Positions 28,318 to 41,700 of a DNA stretch of 64,000 bases are shown here, piece after piece. The notes beneath the pieces were generated by a model. It was not told where the DNA came from and did no database searches. It saw only the letters and a program-made list of their open reading frames with translations. The position numbers and the translations under genes were made by a program. Source of the DNA: Plasmodium relictum (Eukaryota; Apicomplexa; Aconoidasida; Haemosporida; Plasmodiidae); contig NC_041690.1 in NCBI RefSeq assembly GCF_900005765.1, positions 682,001 to 746,000 of the forward strand, written 5' to 3'. Position 1 is the stretch's first letter; the number at the start of each line of letters is the position of its first letter.

Positions 28318-31300
28318 ATGGAATGTAAATGCTTTTTTTTTTTTTTTTATCTTATTCATTTATTATTACATTTCATTTTATATTTATATTTTTTTTTTTA
28401 AAATATATATAAACAAATTGTTAATTTCTTGTAGTACCTCGAGAAATTATTAAGTGGTTGCAGTATTTAGACTTATCTCATTCTTTTAAAAACATTAAAA
28501 GTGCTAGCAATGGAATTCTTATTTCAGAAATAATAAACATATACATGCCACAAGTACTTTTTTTTTTTGATATTAAACTATTTTTCTTTTTATATTTTTT
28601 TTTTTTGTTTTCTTTTATACAATTTTATGAAATATACGTTTTGGTTTTTACAAAGAGTATTAACATGAATAGTTTAGAAAATGGTTTTAGCAAGGAGATA
28701 AAAAAAAAAAATTGGTTAATCATAAAAAAAATTTTAACAAATTTAAATATTTTTTTCGATGAAGCATCAATAATTAATTCAGATAAAAGTAAAAAGATTT
28801 CCCATTCTATAAAAAAAAGAAAAACGTATATATAAAGATATCTCATATTTTTTTATAATTTTAGAAGAGATAACAAATTTGTTTATTCAATTATATGAAT
28901 ATTTTAATCAAAAAAAGCATCAAAAAGAACAACTTTGTGTAAAAGAAGGAAATAACGAATTGCAAATTCCATCCTTTGCTAGATCTACGATAACCCAGAA
29001 AGTTCGGTAAGTTGCACATCTTTTATATTTATGTAAATTATTTTTTAGAAAACTTTAATTTTTCTTTTTTAATATAAATAAATATATATATGATTCTATT
29101 TTGTTCATAAATATAAATATATTTATTCTCTTGGATATGTACACATAATTTATACATTTATATTTTTATTTCATAGAGAAAGTAATGTTCACGATATAGA
29201 AGATGAGAAGAGAAAAATCATGAGCACATATGAATTAATTGAACATGAAGAATATGTAACTCATAATTATATTTTTTTATTTTTTTTGATATTTTATGTA
29301 TTTTGCTTATATTTTTGAATATTCTGATTAGAAAAATAAGACATAAAAATAATATTTAAATTAATATTCCTTTTTATTAGAATAAAACGTTGATAAAAGA
29401 AAAAGAAAGAGAAGAAAAGGAAAATAAAAGCAGAAATAAAAAATCAAGTCTAAAGGACACGAATATATTTAATGAACTTGAAAAAAGTAGTAGTATTATA
29501 ACGATAAATGATGTTAGAAATCATGAGGACTATACTGACATTAAAACTGTATTAAAAAAAAATAAATAATATATAAAATAAAATATCTAAAAAAATAAAC
29601 ACATTAAATAAATAAAAAAGAAAAGAAAAAAAATAGTATATAGATTAATAAATAGATAAATAGATTAATAAAAACAAAAAAATAAATAATAAATAAATAT
29701 ATAATTAACCAAATATGTATATAAAAAAAAAAAAAAAAAAAAACATTAGAATAAATATAAATGAATTAATAAGTAAAATAATATTCCTTAAATTTGCCTT
29801 ATAAACAGTAATTTATTATAATTATGTATTTTAATTGTCATTCAAAAAAAATACTCGTACTTTATTAATGAAAAATGAAAAGAAATATTATACTGTTTAT
29901 TCATATATATTTATTTTAGCTAGACTCATTTATAAAAGATAAAAATAACATAGAACCCTTAAAACTAATAAAGTAATAGGAATGCAAAAAATTAAATAAT
30001 AAACGATTATAGAAGATAAATTTAAATTAACATAAAATTAAAGTTATTAAATTCTTTTTTTGTATATTGTCTTATTTTATATTTTTTCTTTTTTTTTTTA
30101 AACTAATTAGAAGCTTAAGAGAATTAAATGAAAATGAAAAGAAAAAATTGCCTAAAAAATATTATGAAGGTTAGAATGCTATAAGATGTTTGAATTGCAT
30201 TAATTAAAAATAAAAAGTATCATAAATATAAATATAAATAATTTACATAAATTTAATTTTTTTTTTTTTTGAAGATGAAAATATAGATGATATAATATTT
30301 CATATACTATCAGAAAATATTTCTGATTGTAAGATTGAAAAACAAGACATAAATTATTTTATGAGTTGTAACAAGAAAATGAATAATATATATAGATTTT
30401 CTAATTTCTATATTTATGATAATGACAAAATAAATAATTTATATGAAAAATTTTATATCATATGCTCTCTAAAAAAATACGGTTATAAATTAATTCAAAT
30501 TATCATTTCTTTTTTAAATTAATAAAAAAAAGTATCTGAGTAAAATCATAAATTTTTTTTTCTTTTCTTTAGAATTGATAAAAAGAATATTAGATCAATT
30601 AAAACTTTTTAATGAAAATTTTCAATTGATAATTTCTGTAAAAGCTCATCAATTTTTTTACATATGGAAACTCTTTTTTCCTGGTTTCTAATAAAAATAT
30701 AAAATAAAAATATGCATTTATTCTTTATTTTTGAATTTAACATAAATTAATACTTTTAATTATATATTATTTTCATATATTAATATGTTTTATTTCACAT
30801 ACAAATATTTACTTATATTAAGTTATAACTAGTATCAGATGTGACAATGAAATTTTTACTCTAATTATGAATTATTTAACACAGCTTCTGATTTATCTAA
30901 AAATAAGTGATATCACAAATAACGAAGTAAAATAATAAATATATATATTTGAAGCATTATATAAAAGTTCTTTTTATATTAATTAAATTTTTGTTTTTTG
31001 TGTGCAATTATATATATTCGGAATTTTTACCTATTTTACTTTTATTTTGATATATTTTAATAATATGAAATGAGAGAAACATATAAAATAAAAGTAAATT
31101 TATTATAACTAAATATTAATTTTTTTTTTGTCATAGATTGTTTGTAATATAATATTAAGGAGCCTTTTTTTAATTGATAATGATGAAAATAGGGATATTA
31201 AGTGCATCTGTGAATTAATTATTTTGTTAATAAATAAGGATATACATATTTTAATAAGAATATTGAACATAATTAGAAATACCACGTCTTTTAACTTTTT

Positions 31301-33355
31301 TTATCTTTTTTTATCAACCCTTATAAATAGTTCATTAAATTTTTTTATATATGTAATAAATATTTAATAGTACACATTTTTTATATACTAAAAATTAAAA
31401 TTTTTTTATGATAATTTTTTTTTTTTATTAATAGAAAAAAAATATTAAAGATATTTATCTTTATTATATATTCGTTGGACTACATACAAATAGAAAAAGC
31501 ATCATGTAAATAATTCCATTGTATAATTTTTCATATATATATGCTATATATTTTTGTAACTTGAATGACATATAACTTTTTTTATTTTTTTTTATTTTTA
31601 GATTATTAAGCTTAGATATTTTAAATACTCTTAGTCTATTAGATAATTGCCAAGATATAATTCTCTTATCCAGTATATGGATATCCCTATATATAAGTGT
31701 TCTTATATAAACAAATATATATTTAATTTTATATTTCTTTTATTTTAGGTTTATTGTATAATATATTAGAACTAAATAATATAAATTATAACATATTTTT
31801 ATTTGTTGTATGTTCAAATATTATTTTTAAAATAACGGAAAATAAGGTTATTTTAAAACCCTACATATATATATATATATATATTTATATATTTTAATTA
31901 TTATATTGTATAAATATAGAAAGAAGATGAATTTAATACAGAGATTAAACAGATGATAAAAATTTGTTCTACAATTTTTAAAAATACTAATAATAAGTAA
32001 ATAAGAAATATATTAAAAATAAAATATTTCCATAAAAAAATAAGTAAAATTAATTTGCATTAATATATATTTGCAGGCAATTAATATACTTATTCTTCTT
32101 ACATTCTCACAAATTAATAAATAATGATGATGATTTTTTTGATATATGTTTGACGGTAATTTAAAAAGAAAAAAAATACATGTACATATATTATTAAAAT
32201 GTGTTTAAAAAATTAGAAATACAGCGAATTAAGTGACAAAGAACAGAAGATTTTTATTAATGGGCATGTTTTTGAAGATTTATTTAAAAATATCTGCAGT
32301 TATAAAATAATTAAAAGAAGCTTCTCAAATATTTTTAACAAAAATTTAAATAAATTAAATAAAGAAAATAATGTTTCCATCCTTAATTTATTATTAATAA
32401 AAGTAATTTTTTCATTTATTTTGATGTATTTTTTTTAGAAAAAATAATTAAAATTTTTTTTTACTTATTGCGTAAGGAAAAGTGGAAAAAAGAATCATTT
32501 TTAAGAATTTTGAAAAATTATATTATATATGATGGTATGTACATCATTATAAGAGTGAATGTTTATAAATTACTTTTTTGTCCTTTATATTTCGAATTAT
32601 ACATTTATTAAATTATATGTATATATTTTTACAGAAAATAAAGATATATTAGGACATTTAGAAATATACAATAATATTTTTGAATATATTATACATAACT
32701 TATTTTCAGAAAACTCAAAAAATTTCGAATTATCAAAAGATATAGTAATTTCCTTTTTTTTATTATTTTTTTGGATGTTGTTAATTTATTATTTATTCAT
32801 TCATATATCTATAGATATATGAATGAATAAAAGTATTAATTTTTTTTTTTGCATACATTTATTAAATGATAACGTTTATAATTTATTTGTCCTTACTTTT
32901 TTTTTAATTTTATTTACAAATGATAATATAAATTTCCAATTATATAATAAATTCATTATTATTTATATTATTATTTAATATATAATTTTTGTGAAATTTT
33001 TTTTTTTTTTAGCTAAATTTTTTTTGGTTTTCATCCAATAATGAATTAAAAGTTCAATCATACGAAGTATATGCAAAATAACTAGAAATAAACATAATGC
33101 ATTTGAATGCAAATAAAAAAAAAATGAGTGCATCTATTAAACATTTTTTCCTACAGATTTCCATCAATTATTTAAAAAAATTATATGCTTCAAATATGCA
33201 TAAGTTAAATGCCCGTACACAAAAATATTTTTCAAAATTAGAAAATGGTTATTTTAAATAATTTTTAGTTACTTTAAAAATTTAAATTAAATAAAATAAA
33301 AAATAATAAAATATTTTTTTTTTCAGATAACTATTTGAAAAAATTTATACTTTAA
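28318..33355 (+). CDS. SPEF1/CLAMP-type calponin-homology protein with helical-repeat C-terminus, ~23 exons
   Basis: Exons read by eye: 28318-28324, 28435-28553, 28656-28788, 28865-29006, 29177-29255, 29381-29548, 29920-29972, 30111-30169, 30275-30481, 30573-30683, 30823-30926, 31137-31352, 31435-31505, 31602-31672, 31749-31846, 31920-31996, 32077-32155, 32217-32402, 32477-32534, 32635-32744, 33013-33066, 33157-33247, 33327-33355. All are GT/AG, all phases match, and the sum is 773 codons plus stop. Residues ~3-105 match the CH_2 domain of SPEF1: REIIKWLQYLDLSHSF, SNGILISEIINIYMPQ, then KKNWLIIKKILTNLNIFF, equivalent to the family's NW..LN.KVL.KLNF. A charged linker follows (~105-230), then repeated hydrophobic helices resembling armadillo/HEAT repeats (~320-720). 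SPEF1-type CH domains bind axonemal microtubules; a male-gamete flagellum role is inference. The least certain exons are 19 (a closer acceptor would give a 36-nt intron and a frameshift) and 7 (371-nt intron before it). Confidence 0.75.
32792..32831. repeat. 40-bp perfect palindrome in an intron
   Basis: The 20 bases 32792-32811 (TTTATTCATTCATATATCTA) are followed at once by their exact reverse complement (32812-32831). There is no spacer and no mismatch. It lies in the intron 32745-33012 of the CH-domain gene. It could form a cruciform or an RNA hairpin. It is not a plain (AT)n run, because the ATTCATTC arms hold phased C/G. Confidence 0.9.
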
Positions 33356-35717
33356 AGATGTGCAATTTTTTTCATAATATGAAAAAATAGTGAAGGGGAG
33401 TAAAGTACATAAAAAAAAATCTTTTTAAGCCACTCGAAAAAAAAAAAAATTAAAAAATAAAAAAGAATGAAAATTAGGATAGTGGAAAAATAAAAAAGTG
33501 AAAAAATACTTATTAAAAAAAAAAAAGAAGAAAATAATTGTTTAGATATACTATTTCTTATTATGCTTATAAAACATTAAATATTCTATTTAAATATCGA
33601 GAACAGTTTAAGAATGCGTATACTTTTTTAACTGTTAAAAAATAACTGAACATTTTTATCATAAAAATTTTGTTAAAAAATTTACTTTTTTTATATTCTA
33701 TATATTTTGTTATGGTACAAATTTTCTATAGTCTTTTAAGAAGATTTCAACACTCAACTGTTTATTAGTTGCAATTTTTGAAATATTTATTTTTTGTTCA
33801 TCACTTTGCAACTTGATATTATTAAAAAAATTATTAGAAAGAAGCATGTAACTCATTAAAATAATTCTTCAAAAAAACAAAAAATACATAAAAGAAAATA
33901 TATTTTATTAAAATTTAAAAATAAGGTATTTTTAATATTATTTAAAAAAAAAAAAAAAAACTCACATTATATCTAAACTATCTAAAAATTAGTATGTTCC
34001 TTTTTTTTTTTTATTAAATTAAATTTGAAAGTCCTATATTTTTAAAAAAAAATTTTCCTTAAATGAATATATCTCTTATTTCAAAAAAAAAAACAAATAA
34101 GTATAAAAGTAAATAATTTAAGTGTAACTTTTTTTTTTCCAAAAAAGAAGATAATTTATAGTGCACAATCATTGTACATTGATGTATTCTCTACATTTTT
34201 AATTTTTTTTTTTTTGGGAATTTTTATCATTCCTACAATTTTTTTTATCTAACCTAAAAATTTTTAAATTATCCTTTTTTTAGATTAAATTAGAAAGAAT
34301 AATTATAAATAAATAATAAAAATAACACCTACAGAAAAAAAAAAAAAAAACATACATATTTCCTAATTATAAATGGAATAATATCGTTACTGTAATTTTT
34401 TTTTTTTTTTAGAAACGTTTTGAATATATCTTTTTAAGTGCACTTCAAAAAAAAAAAAAAAAATATGAATAATGAAATGAATGCAAAAAAATATACGAAT
34501 ATTTAAGGTTTATAAAAAACACTATTTTTAAATTTAATATAATCAAATGAGAAAACCAACTAAACAAAAAAAATTATATATTAATTTTTTCACATTTCAT
34601 ATAAAAAGTTTTCATTTAAAATGAAGTAAGGAAAAAAAAAAAGCTCTTTTTAGATAACAAGCCATGCTTATTTTTATTTTATTTTTTTTAATTAAAAATA
34701 TAAAATTAATTCGCTTATATATAATAGCATTTATTTGTAAATACATGTACATTGTATACATAAGGTAAAATATATATATATATATATATATATATTTTAA
34801 ATGCAAATATAATTTATGCATTCACCATTTTAGTTTTTAAAATGGTATGCTTTCCTTGAAATATATATAAAAATAATACAAGTTAAAATTGTTACATTGA
34901 ATGATGCATGTATATATAAATTTATATAAAATATAAAAATATTATATATGTAAAAGTATCGAATAAAAAAAAATAAATAAAACGAATTGAAATAATGGAA
35001 TTTTTTAATAAATAAAAATGTATAAATGAATATACTTATGCATATATATGTATATATACGTATATGTAAAATGTGAACCATATAAAAACAAATACAAAAA
35101 AAAAAAAAAAAAAATTATAAAGCTAAAAATTTATTAATATATATAAAAACTATAATGTTCCATTTAATAGTACATTTTTATACTTTTATTTCATTTAATT
35201 TTCAATTATATATATTAAAAAAAAAGAAAAAAAACTGAGCCTGAATTAAAAAATATAAAAAAAAAATTATTTGGTTTTACTTGAATTTATTGTATATAAA
35301 AATGGTACAATTTTTTATTTAACGAAACACAAAAAAATATTACGCATAAAATTCCTTTTTATGTTATTTATATTATTACTTTATTATATATTATTATATA
35401 AATATAGGATATCATTCTTTTTTAAATTTATCATTGATATTTAAGAGCACAGCAAAAAAAAAAAAAAAAAAGTAATGGTTATAAATGTATGTGCTTATTT
35501 AATCATATTGGAAAATACATGAAAAAATTAAGGTTACAGCAATATATCAACACACTTATGTATTTGTACATTTTATTAATATACTTTTTTTAATTTTTAT
35601 TATATTATTTTTATTTTATTTCATTTTTTTTTACATTATTTAAAGAATATATGTATATATACACATGCATATACATATATATATATAATTTTTTCATCAT
35701 TTTTTACTCTTTAAATA
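33356..35717. other. Intergenic, CH-domain gene to Asn-rich giant
   Basis: About 2.4 kb with many long A and T homopolymers, characteristic of Plasmodium UTR and promoter DNA, and an (AT)n run near 34772-34794. No exon-like stretch is recognised on either strand. It should contain the promoter and long 5' UTR of the 2914-residue gene. Confidence 0.6.
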
Positions 35718-38700
35718 ATGAACGATATAAACTGCCCACATGTGTCAAGCATTACTTTTATTAACAGTAATGGTGTAATAATTACAACAGAAATTAAAAA
35801 ATCAAACAAAAAAATGAAAGGGAACTTAAATGATGAAAATAATTATGTTTTTTATGAAAAAGATTTAGATCATATTAAAAGTGTCGTTCTTACTTTAAAA
35901 CCATTTCATAAAGAATTTGAAGATAATGTAATATTTAGAATTAAAAAAAGAGAAGATAAATATCGTTGTGAATGGGTTTTACTTCTTAAAACAATTAAAG
36001 AAGGTATAAAAAATGGAAATAACAAAAATTTTACCGATGTAGAAAAAAATGAATGTGGAGATATAGAAAATGAAGAAATAGAAGAAAAAACATTTGATTG
36101 TAATGATATAAAAGATATTATGTTGAAATATGTATATTGTATTACGTATTTTGATAATTATATTGGAAATTTAAGAAAAGAAAATGCAAAAAATAATTCT
36201 AAAAACGATAATTTTATTAATGAATACATCAAGATAAATAACGATTTTACGAAAAGTAATTCAAAAAGTGATCATTTTATGAATGAATATATGAAAATTA
36301 ATAAAGGTTTAGATAATGACAGAGATTTTAATTTTGATAATTTAGCTAAAAATAATAAATTGATAGTGAATAGTGGTACCTATAATAACATAAATGAACA
36401 AAAGTTAAAATTTTCAGCAAGTCATAACAATAATATAATAAATGAAAATTTAAATATTATTAATTGTAACAAATATAATAATAATGATAGTAATACTAAT
36501 AGTGATGCTAATAGCAAAAGTATTGTAAACAATTATGATAATATTAATTACGATATAAAACAAAAAATAGACAATAAAAATATGATCAATTACAATTTAT
36601 GCAGTTCTTTAAATAATAATTCTAATTATAATACTAATTATAATTCTTCATCTTCTAAAGTAGATGATTTTTACGATTTAACTGATGAAAATTCATTAAA
36701 AAGTTATAATGATGATCATATAAAATTATTTAAAAGATTACTCTATAATTGTAATTCAGAAGAAAATAAAGTATTAAATGATTTTAATAAAAACGTAAGT
36801 TTCAATAAATTAGGAATGAACGAAAATTACTATACTTCACATAAAATAAAAGAAGAAATAACCAACTATAACAAAAAAAATTTACCAATAAATAATGAGA
36901 ATTCTGTTGCAGACATGATTGATTATAATCAAAATACTTTGAATAAAAAATCAAAAGATGAGAATAAATTTTTGCAAATTTTGGAAAAAAATTTAAATAT
37001 TTTAAAATATAAGAAACCAAACATATTTATGAATGATGAATCTCTACGAAAAGAATTAGTTCAATTTTTAAAAGATAATGAACAAGGAAAATTTGATGAT
37101 AATAAGTTAATTAAAAATAATATTAAGGATATGTATCAACTAGAATATAACAAAAGTCCTTTTTATCATGAAAACATGAGCAATTTAAAAAAAATTTCAT
37201 CAGATACTTTGAATTATTTTAATAAAAAAAATAACAGTAATACGAAATGTAATTTTCATCAAGACAATGTTAACGTTAATTCATTATCAAATAATTTTTT
37301 AGAATTATCAGGTGCATCTATAATTAATGATAAAAATATAAATATATTTGATGAAAAAAATAGAAAAGTAGAAAGTAATAACTTAAGTGATAATAAAAAT
37401 GATGAAATTAATATAGAATTAATAAAATTATTTTTAAAAAGTCAAATTAAAAACAATGATAATAGAACCTTAAGTGAACAAAGTAAGTTAAATGAAAATT
37501 TTCAAAAATTGCAAAAAAAAGGTTATTTAGAGCAAAGAAAAAATGAAGACAATTCAAACATTAATTTCCTTTTAAACGATAAAAATTTTGAAGGCCATGA
37601 TAAATCTTCTGAAAATAATAGTATCTTTAATAAAAGTAAAAATATATCTGATGCTAATGAAATACAAATAGATATAAATAAAAAGAAACTTGATTTCAGA
37701 AATAGAAAAAAGGAATTAAGTAATAATCAGGGAAATTCTATTCATTTTAATGAGATAAAACATAGCAATGAGTTAAGTGAAAATGAAAATAATATGAGTA
37801 ATTTAAAAGTAAATGAATTAAATGAAAATGAAAAGAAAAAAGAAACTAAGCCATTAAATGCTCACTACGAATATATCGTAAGTGAAATATTAAAATTTAT
37901 GATTAAACTAAAAAATGATAGTTCAAGTAATATAAAAAATGATATAAATGAAATCGATACGAATCTACTTAATAATACCATTATGAAATTTGTCAAGGAT
38001 TTAACTCCAAATGAAATGAATCAATTAATTTCAAATAAGGATTATATTTTTTCAAAGATAATAAATGATAAATATGCAAATGAAGAAAAAAATTACTCAG
38101 ATGATTCAAATATAAAAATTCGTGATTGCATTTATTTAAATACAAATAATGAAATACCGCAATCATGTAATAATCTTATAGTGAATGCATATAAAAATAA
38201 TTTAAATGACAATGATAAACCTCATTTTTATACTAATACAAATATTCTACAGGTAAATAAAAATAAATCAAAAGAGAAACATTATGATGAAAAAAATTTA
38301 TTAAATTTAAAGAAGCAAATTGAAAATGATACAAATAACACAGTTAATAATAAAAATTTAAATGTAACTAGCATAATAAAAACCAATATGATAAACAATT
38401 TAAATAATTATGCAATAGAGAATTCGCAAAATATTATATTTTATAATAATAACAATAATAATAATAATAGTAATAATAATAATAATAAAATCAAATTAAA
38501 GGAGGAAAGAACAAAAAAAAGGGGTGTAGATAGCTTAGATAATAATGACCATTTTATTGAAGATGGGAAAGTAAAGGAAATGAAAATATGCAAATCGAAA
38601 GTAAAAATGAAAAATAATTTTATTAATAATAATGAAGATATTAATCTGATTAATACAAAAATATGCGAAGAGATTAATAACAACAATAATAATATTCATA

Positions 38701-41700
38701 ATGATAATAAGAATATATTTAAATTATCAAATGAAAATATAGATTTATTATATAATTATTATTTGCATGTATGTAAAAATAATATGATGTATTCTAATTT
38801 ATATAAAAACAATAATAAATTAACAGATAATTCAAATATTAATTATGTTAATAATATAAGTAATAATAATATAAGGAGTAGCAATAATATTAATAGTAAT
38901 AAAAATATTAAACATCAGGTGGATCATATTAAAAATTGTCTAAATATCAATAAGAATATTAATAATAATATTAATATGAATTATAATGATAATTATAAAA
39001 ATACAAGAAATGTGACAGATCAAGTAAATAAAATGTTTCATAATTGCTTTTGTAATTTAAAAAATCTTAATGATAAAACTATATGCAACAAGTTAATGAA
39101 TAATGGAAACGGAAACGGAAATGATAACAAAAATTACGAAAATTTTATATATAATTTAAAAAATAATCTTAAAGTTACCAATTTGAAAAGAAATGAAGAA
39201 GAATTAAGTGAAAATATAAAATTAAATGAGCAATCTAATTGCAATAAAAATAACCCAGAAAGTAATAATTTTAGTAAAAGTAACATTTTGCAAATTTTCC
39301 ATTCAAACAATCTCTTGAACATTATAAAAAGTAAAGATGCGTGTGACAATAAAAAAATGACAAATAATAATATGAATATTTTAGAAAGGATAGAAAATTT
39401 TAAAAAGTTTGAAAACGAATTTAAATTATTTATGAACAGATATCAAAATAATGAATTCCTAAATAATTATCAGAAAAATATAAGTCGATTATTAGAAGAT
39501 TTTAAAAAGAGAAAAACATATAATTCTCACTATGAGCTTCCAAATAATAGCAACATAAATGTCAAATATAACGATGAGCATATATTAAAAGCTATTTTAA
39601 TAAATATGATAAAAGAATTATCTAATTCAAGAAATTACTTGAACAAAGAAGCATTTATTTCAAAAAGTAATAATAATAATAATAATAATTTATCTTTTAA
39701 TGATTATAATAAAAGAAAAAATTCATTAAATCAAGAGAAAAATATAAATAAAAATATAAATAATAATATGAGTCAGCATTTTCATAACAATATGAACAGC
39801 AACATGAACTATAATGTAAATTTAGACACAGTTAAGAATATATACAGAAAACTACTTATAAATAATAATTTAAGTAATGCTAATAATTATTATAATAACT
39901 ATTGTCATAGCAATATTATTAATTTTAATAATTGTAGAAATAATTATTATAATAATAAAATTTTAAATCAAAATTTAAATAATATAACGAAGGGCGATGA
40001 ACAAAGTGATATAAATATTCATAATAACATGTGTAATGTTAATAAAAATATTGATATTAACACAAACACTTACATAAATAAACAAATAAAAAATAATAAT
40101 TCTAATGCATTTAACACATTTGATGATAAAAAGTCTTTTAATAACAATAAAGATAATAATAAGGATAATAATAATGATAATAATGATAATAATAGTAGTA
40201 GTAGTAGTACTACTAATAATAATAATAATAATAATAATCATTCATGTGGTTGTTTTAATAATAATTATAATAATTCATCAAAAAATTTAATTAACGATGA
40301 AATTATTTTACATAAGGAAAATAATTCAAACATAAGAAAAAAGGAAATGAATGTAAACACTAGTATGACTAATTTACGTTCCAATAATTATCAAGAATTT
40401 AACAAAATGAAAAGTATAGAAAAAGAGTTTTCTCATCAAAAAACTAAAACCAATTTATATGATGAGAAAATTTTTAAAAATAAAAGTATTAATTTTAAAA
40501 ATGATAATATCGCTAATATAGAAGGTAATACAGCCATTGATTCCATATTAAATAATAATGATAATAATTTAAATTCCATAAAACTGGATGATGATGCTAA
40601 TAATACTGATAAAATTAAAAAAAAAGAAATTTTCGAAGAATTTCAAACAAAAAATAAGGAAAAATATTCTTTTATTTTTAATTCAAATATAGATGATTCT
40701 TCTACTATTTCTAATTTCTCAAATTGTGCACAAAGTTTACAGAGTATTAATGATATAAATAGCAATCAATGTGATAATTTAAATATGCAAAAAAAAGATG
40801 ATATAAAATTAACAGAAGCGTTATTACAGAATAATGACACTAATATTGATAAAAACTATCATACAAACAAAAAAAAAAAAAAATTTTTTATTGATCTTAA
40901 AAGTATGAAGCATAGTAATCTTAAAGAATTGCTACTTAAAAAATTATCCTACCAAAATATGAGTAGAAATTACAATTCAGAAAAAAATAATTTTGACAAC
41001 AATTTGCATTTAATTAAAAGTAAAAATAAAGAATGTATTTATAAAAGTGTATATAATGATAAAAATTCCAATAAATGTTATGATGTTAGTATAAAAACAA
41101 GCTTTTATAACAGTTATTCCTCCTATAGCTCTTTAAATATTAATTTCTTTTGCCTTTTTGATGATATGTATGAAAATTTTTTTAAAAGTGATTTTGAGGA
41201 TCGCGAAAAAATGATAAAAATCTTAAACCTTGATAAGGATATATGCTATAATCAGCTACTAACTTTTTATAAAAAAAAAATATTCTTTGAAAGTATAGAC
41301 GAAAGAGAAAAAAAAAATTTATTGAATTCTTACAATGGAATTAGCTTAAATAAAAACAAAAATTGTTTAGATGATAGAAATGTTTTGGTTTTGAGGGATT
41401 TACAAATGAATAATATCACATTAGTAGATAAAGAGCATTGTTATGATCAAAATAAAGATTTATTATATAACAGTGATACAATGCAAAATAAAATTGATCA
41501 CAATTTAAAAGATGAAAACAATTTGAATGCTCTTAATTTTAAAGAAGAAGTAGATTACTTTAAGAAGTTAATAAATGAAATGGATAATTTTAAACAAGTA
41601 TATAACATTCAATCAAACAATAAGAATAGTTCAGATATTAAAGACGACTATAAGAGAAATTTTATGAAAAATTGTAATAATAAAAATAGAAATATTGATA

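Noticed and set aside
28458-28835. Single-exon reading of the CH-domain start
   Set aside because: The frame happens to stay open through a 102-nt T-rich intron; removing it joins IYMPQ to the second half of the CH domain.
38441-38686. Leu-rich reverse ORF
   Set aside because: Complement of the (AAT)n Asn tract in the giant gene.
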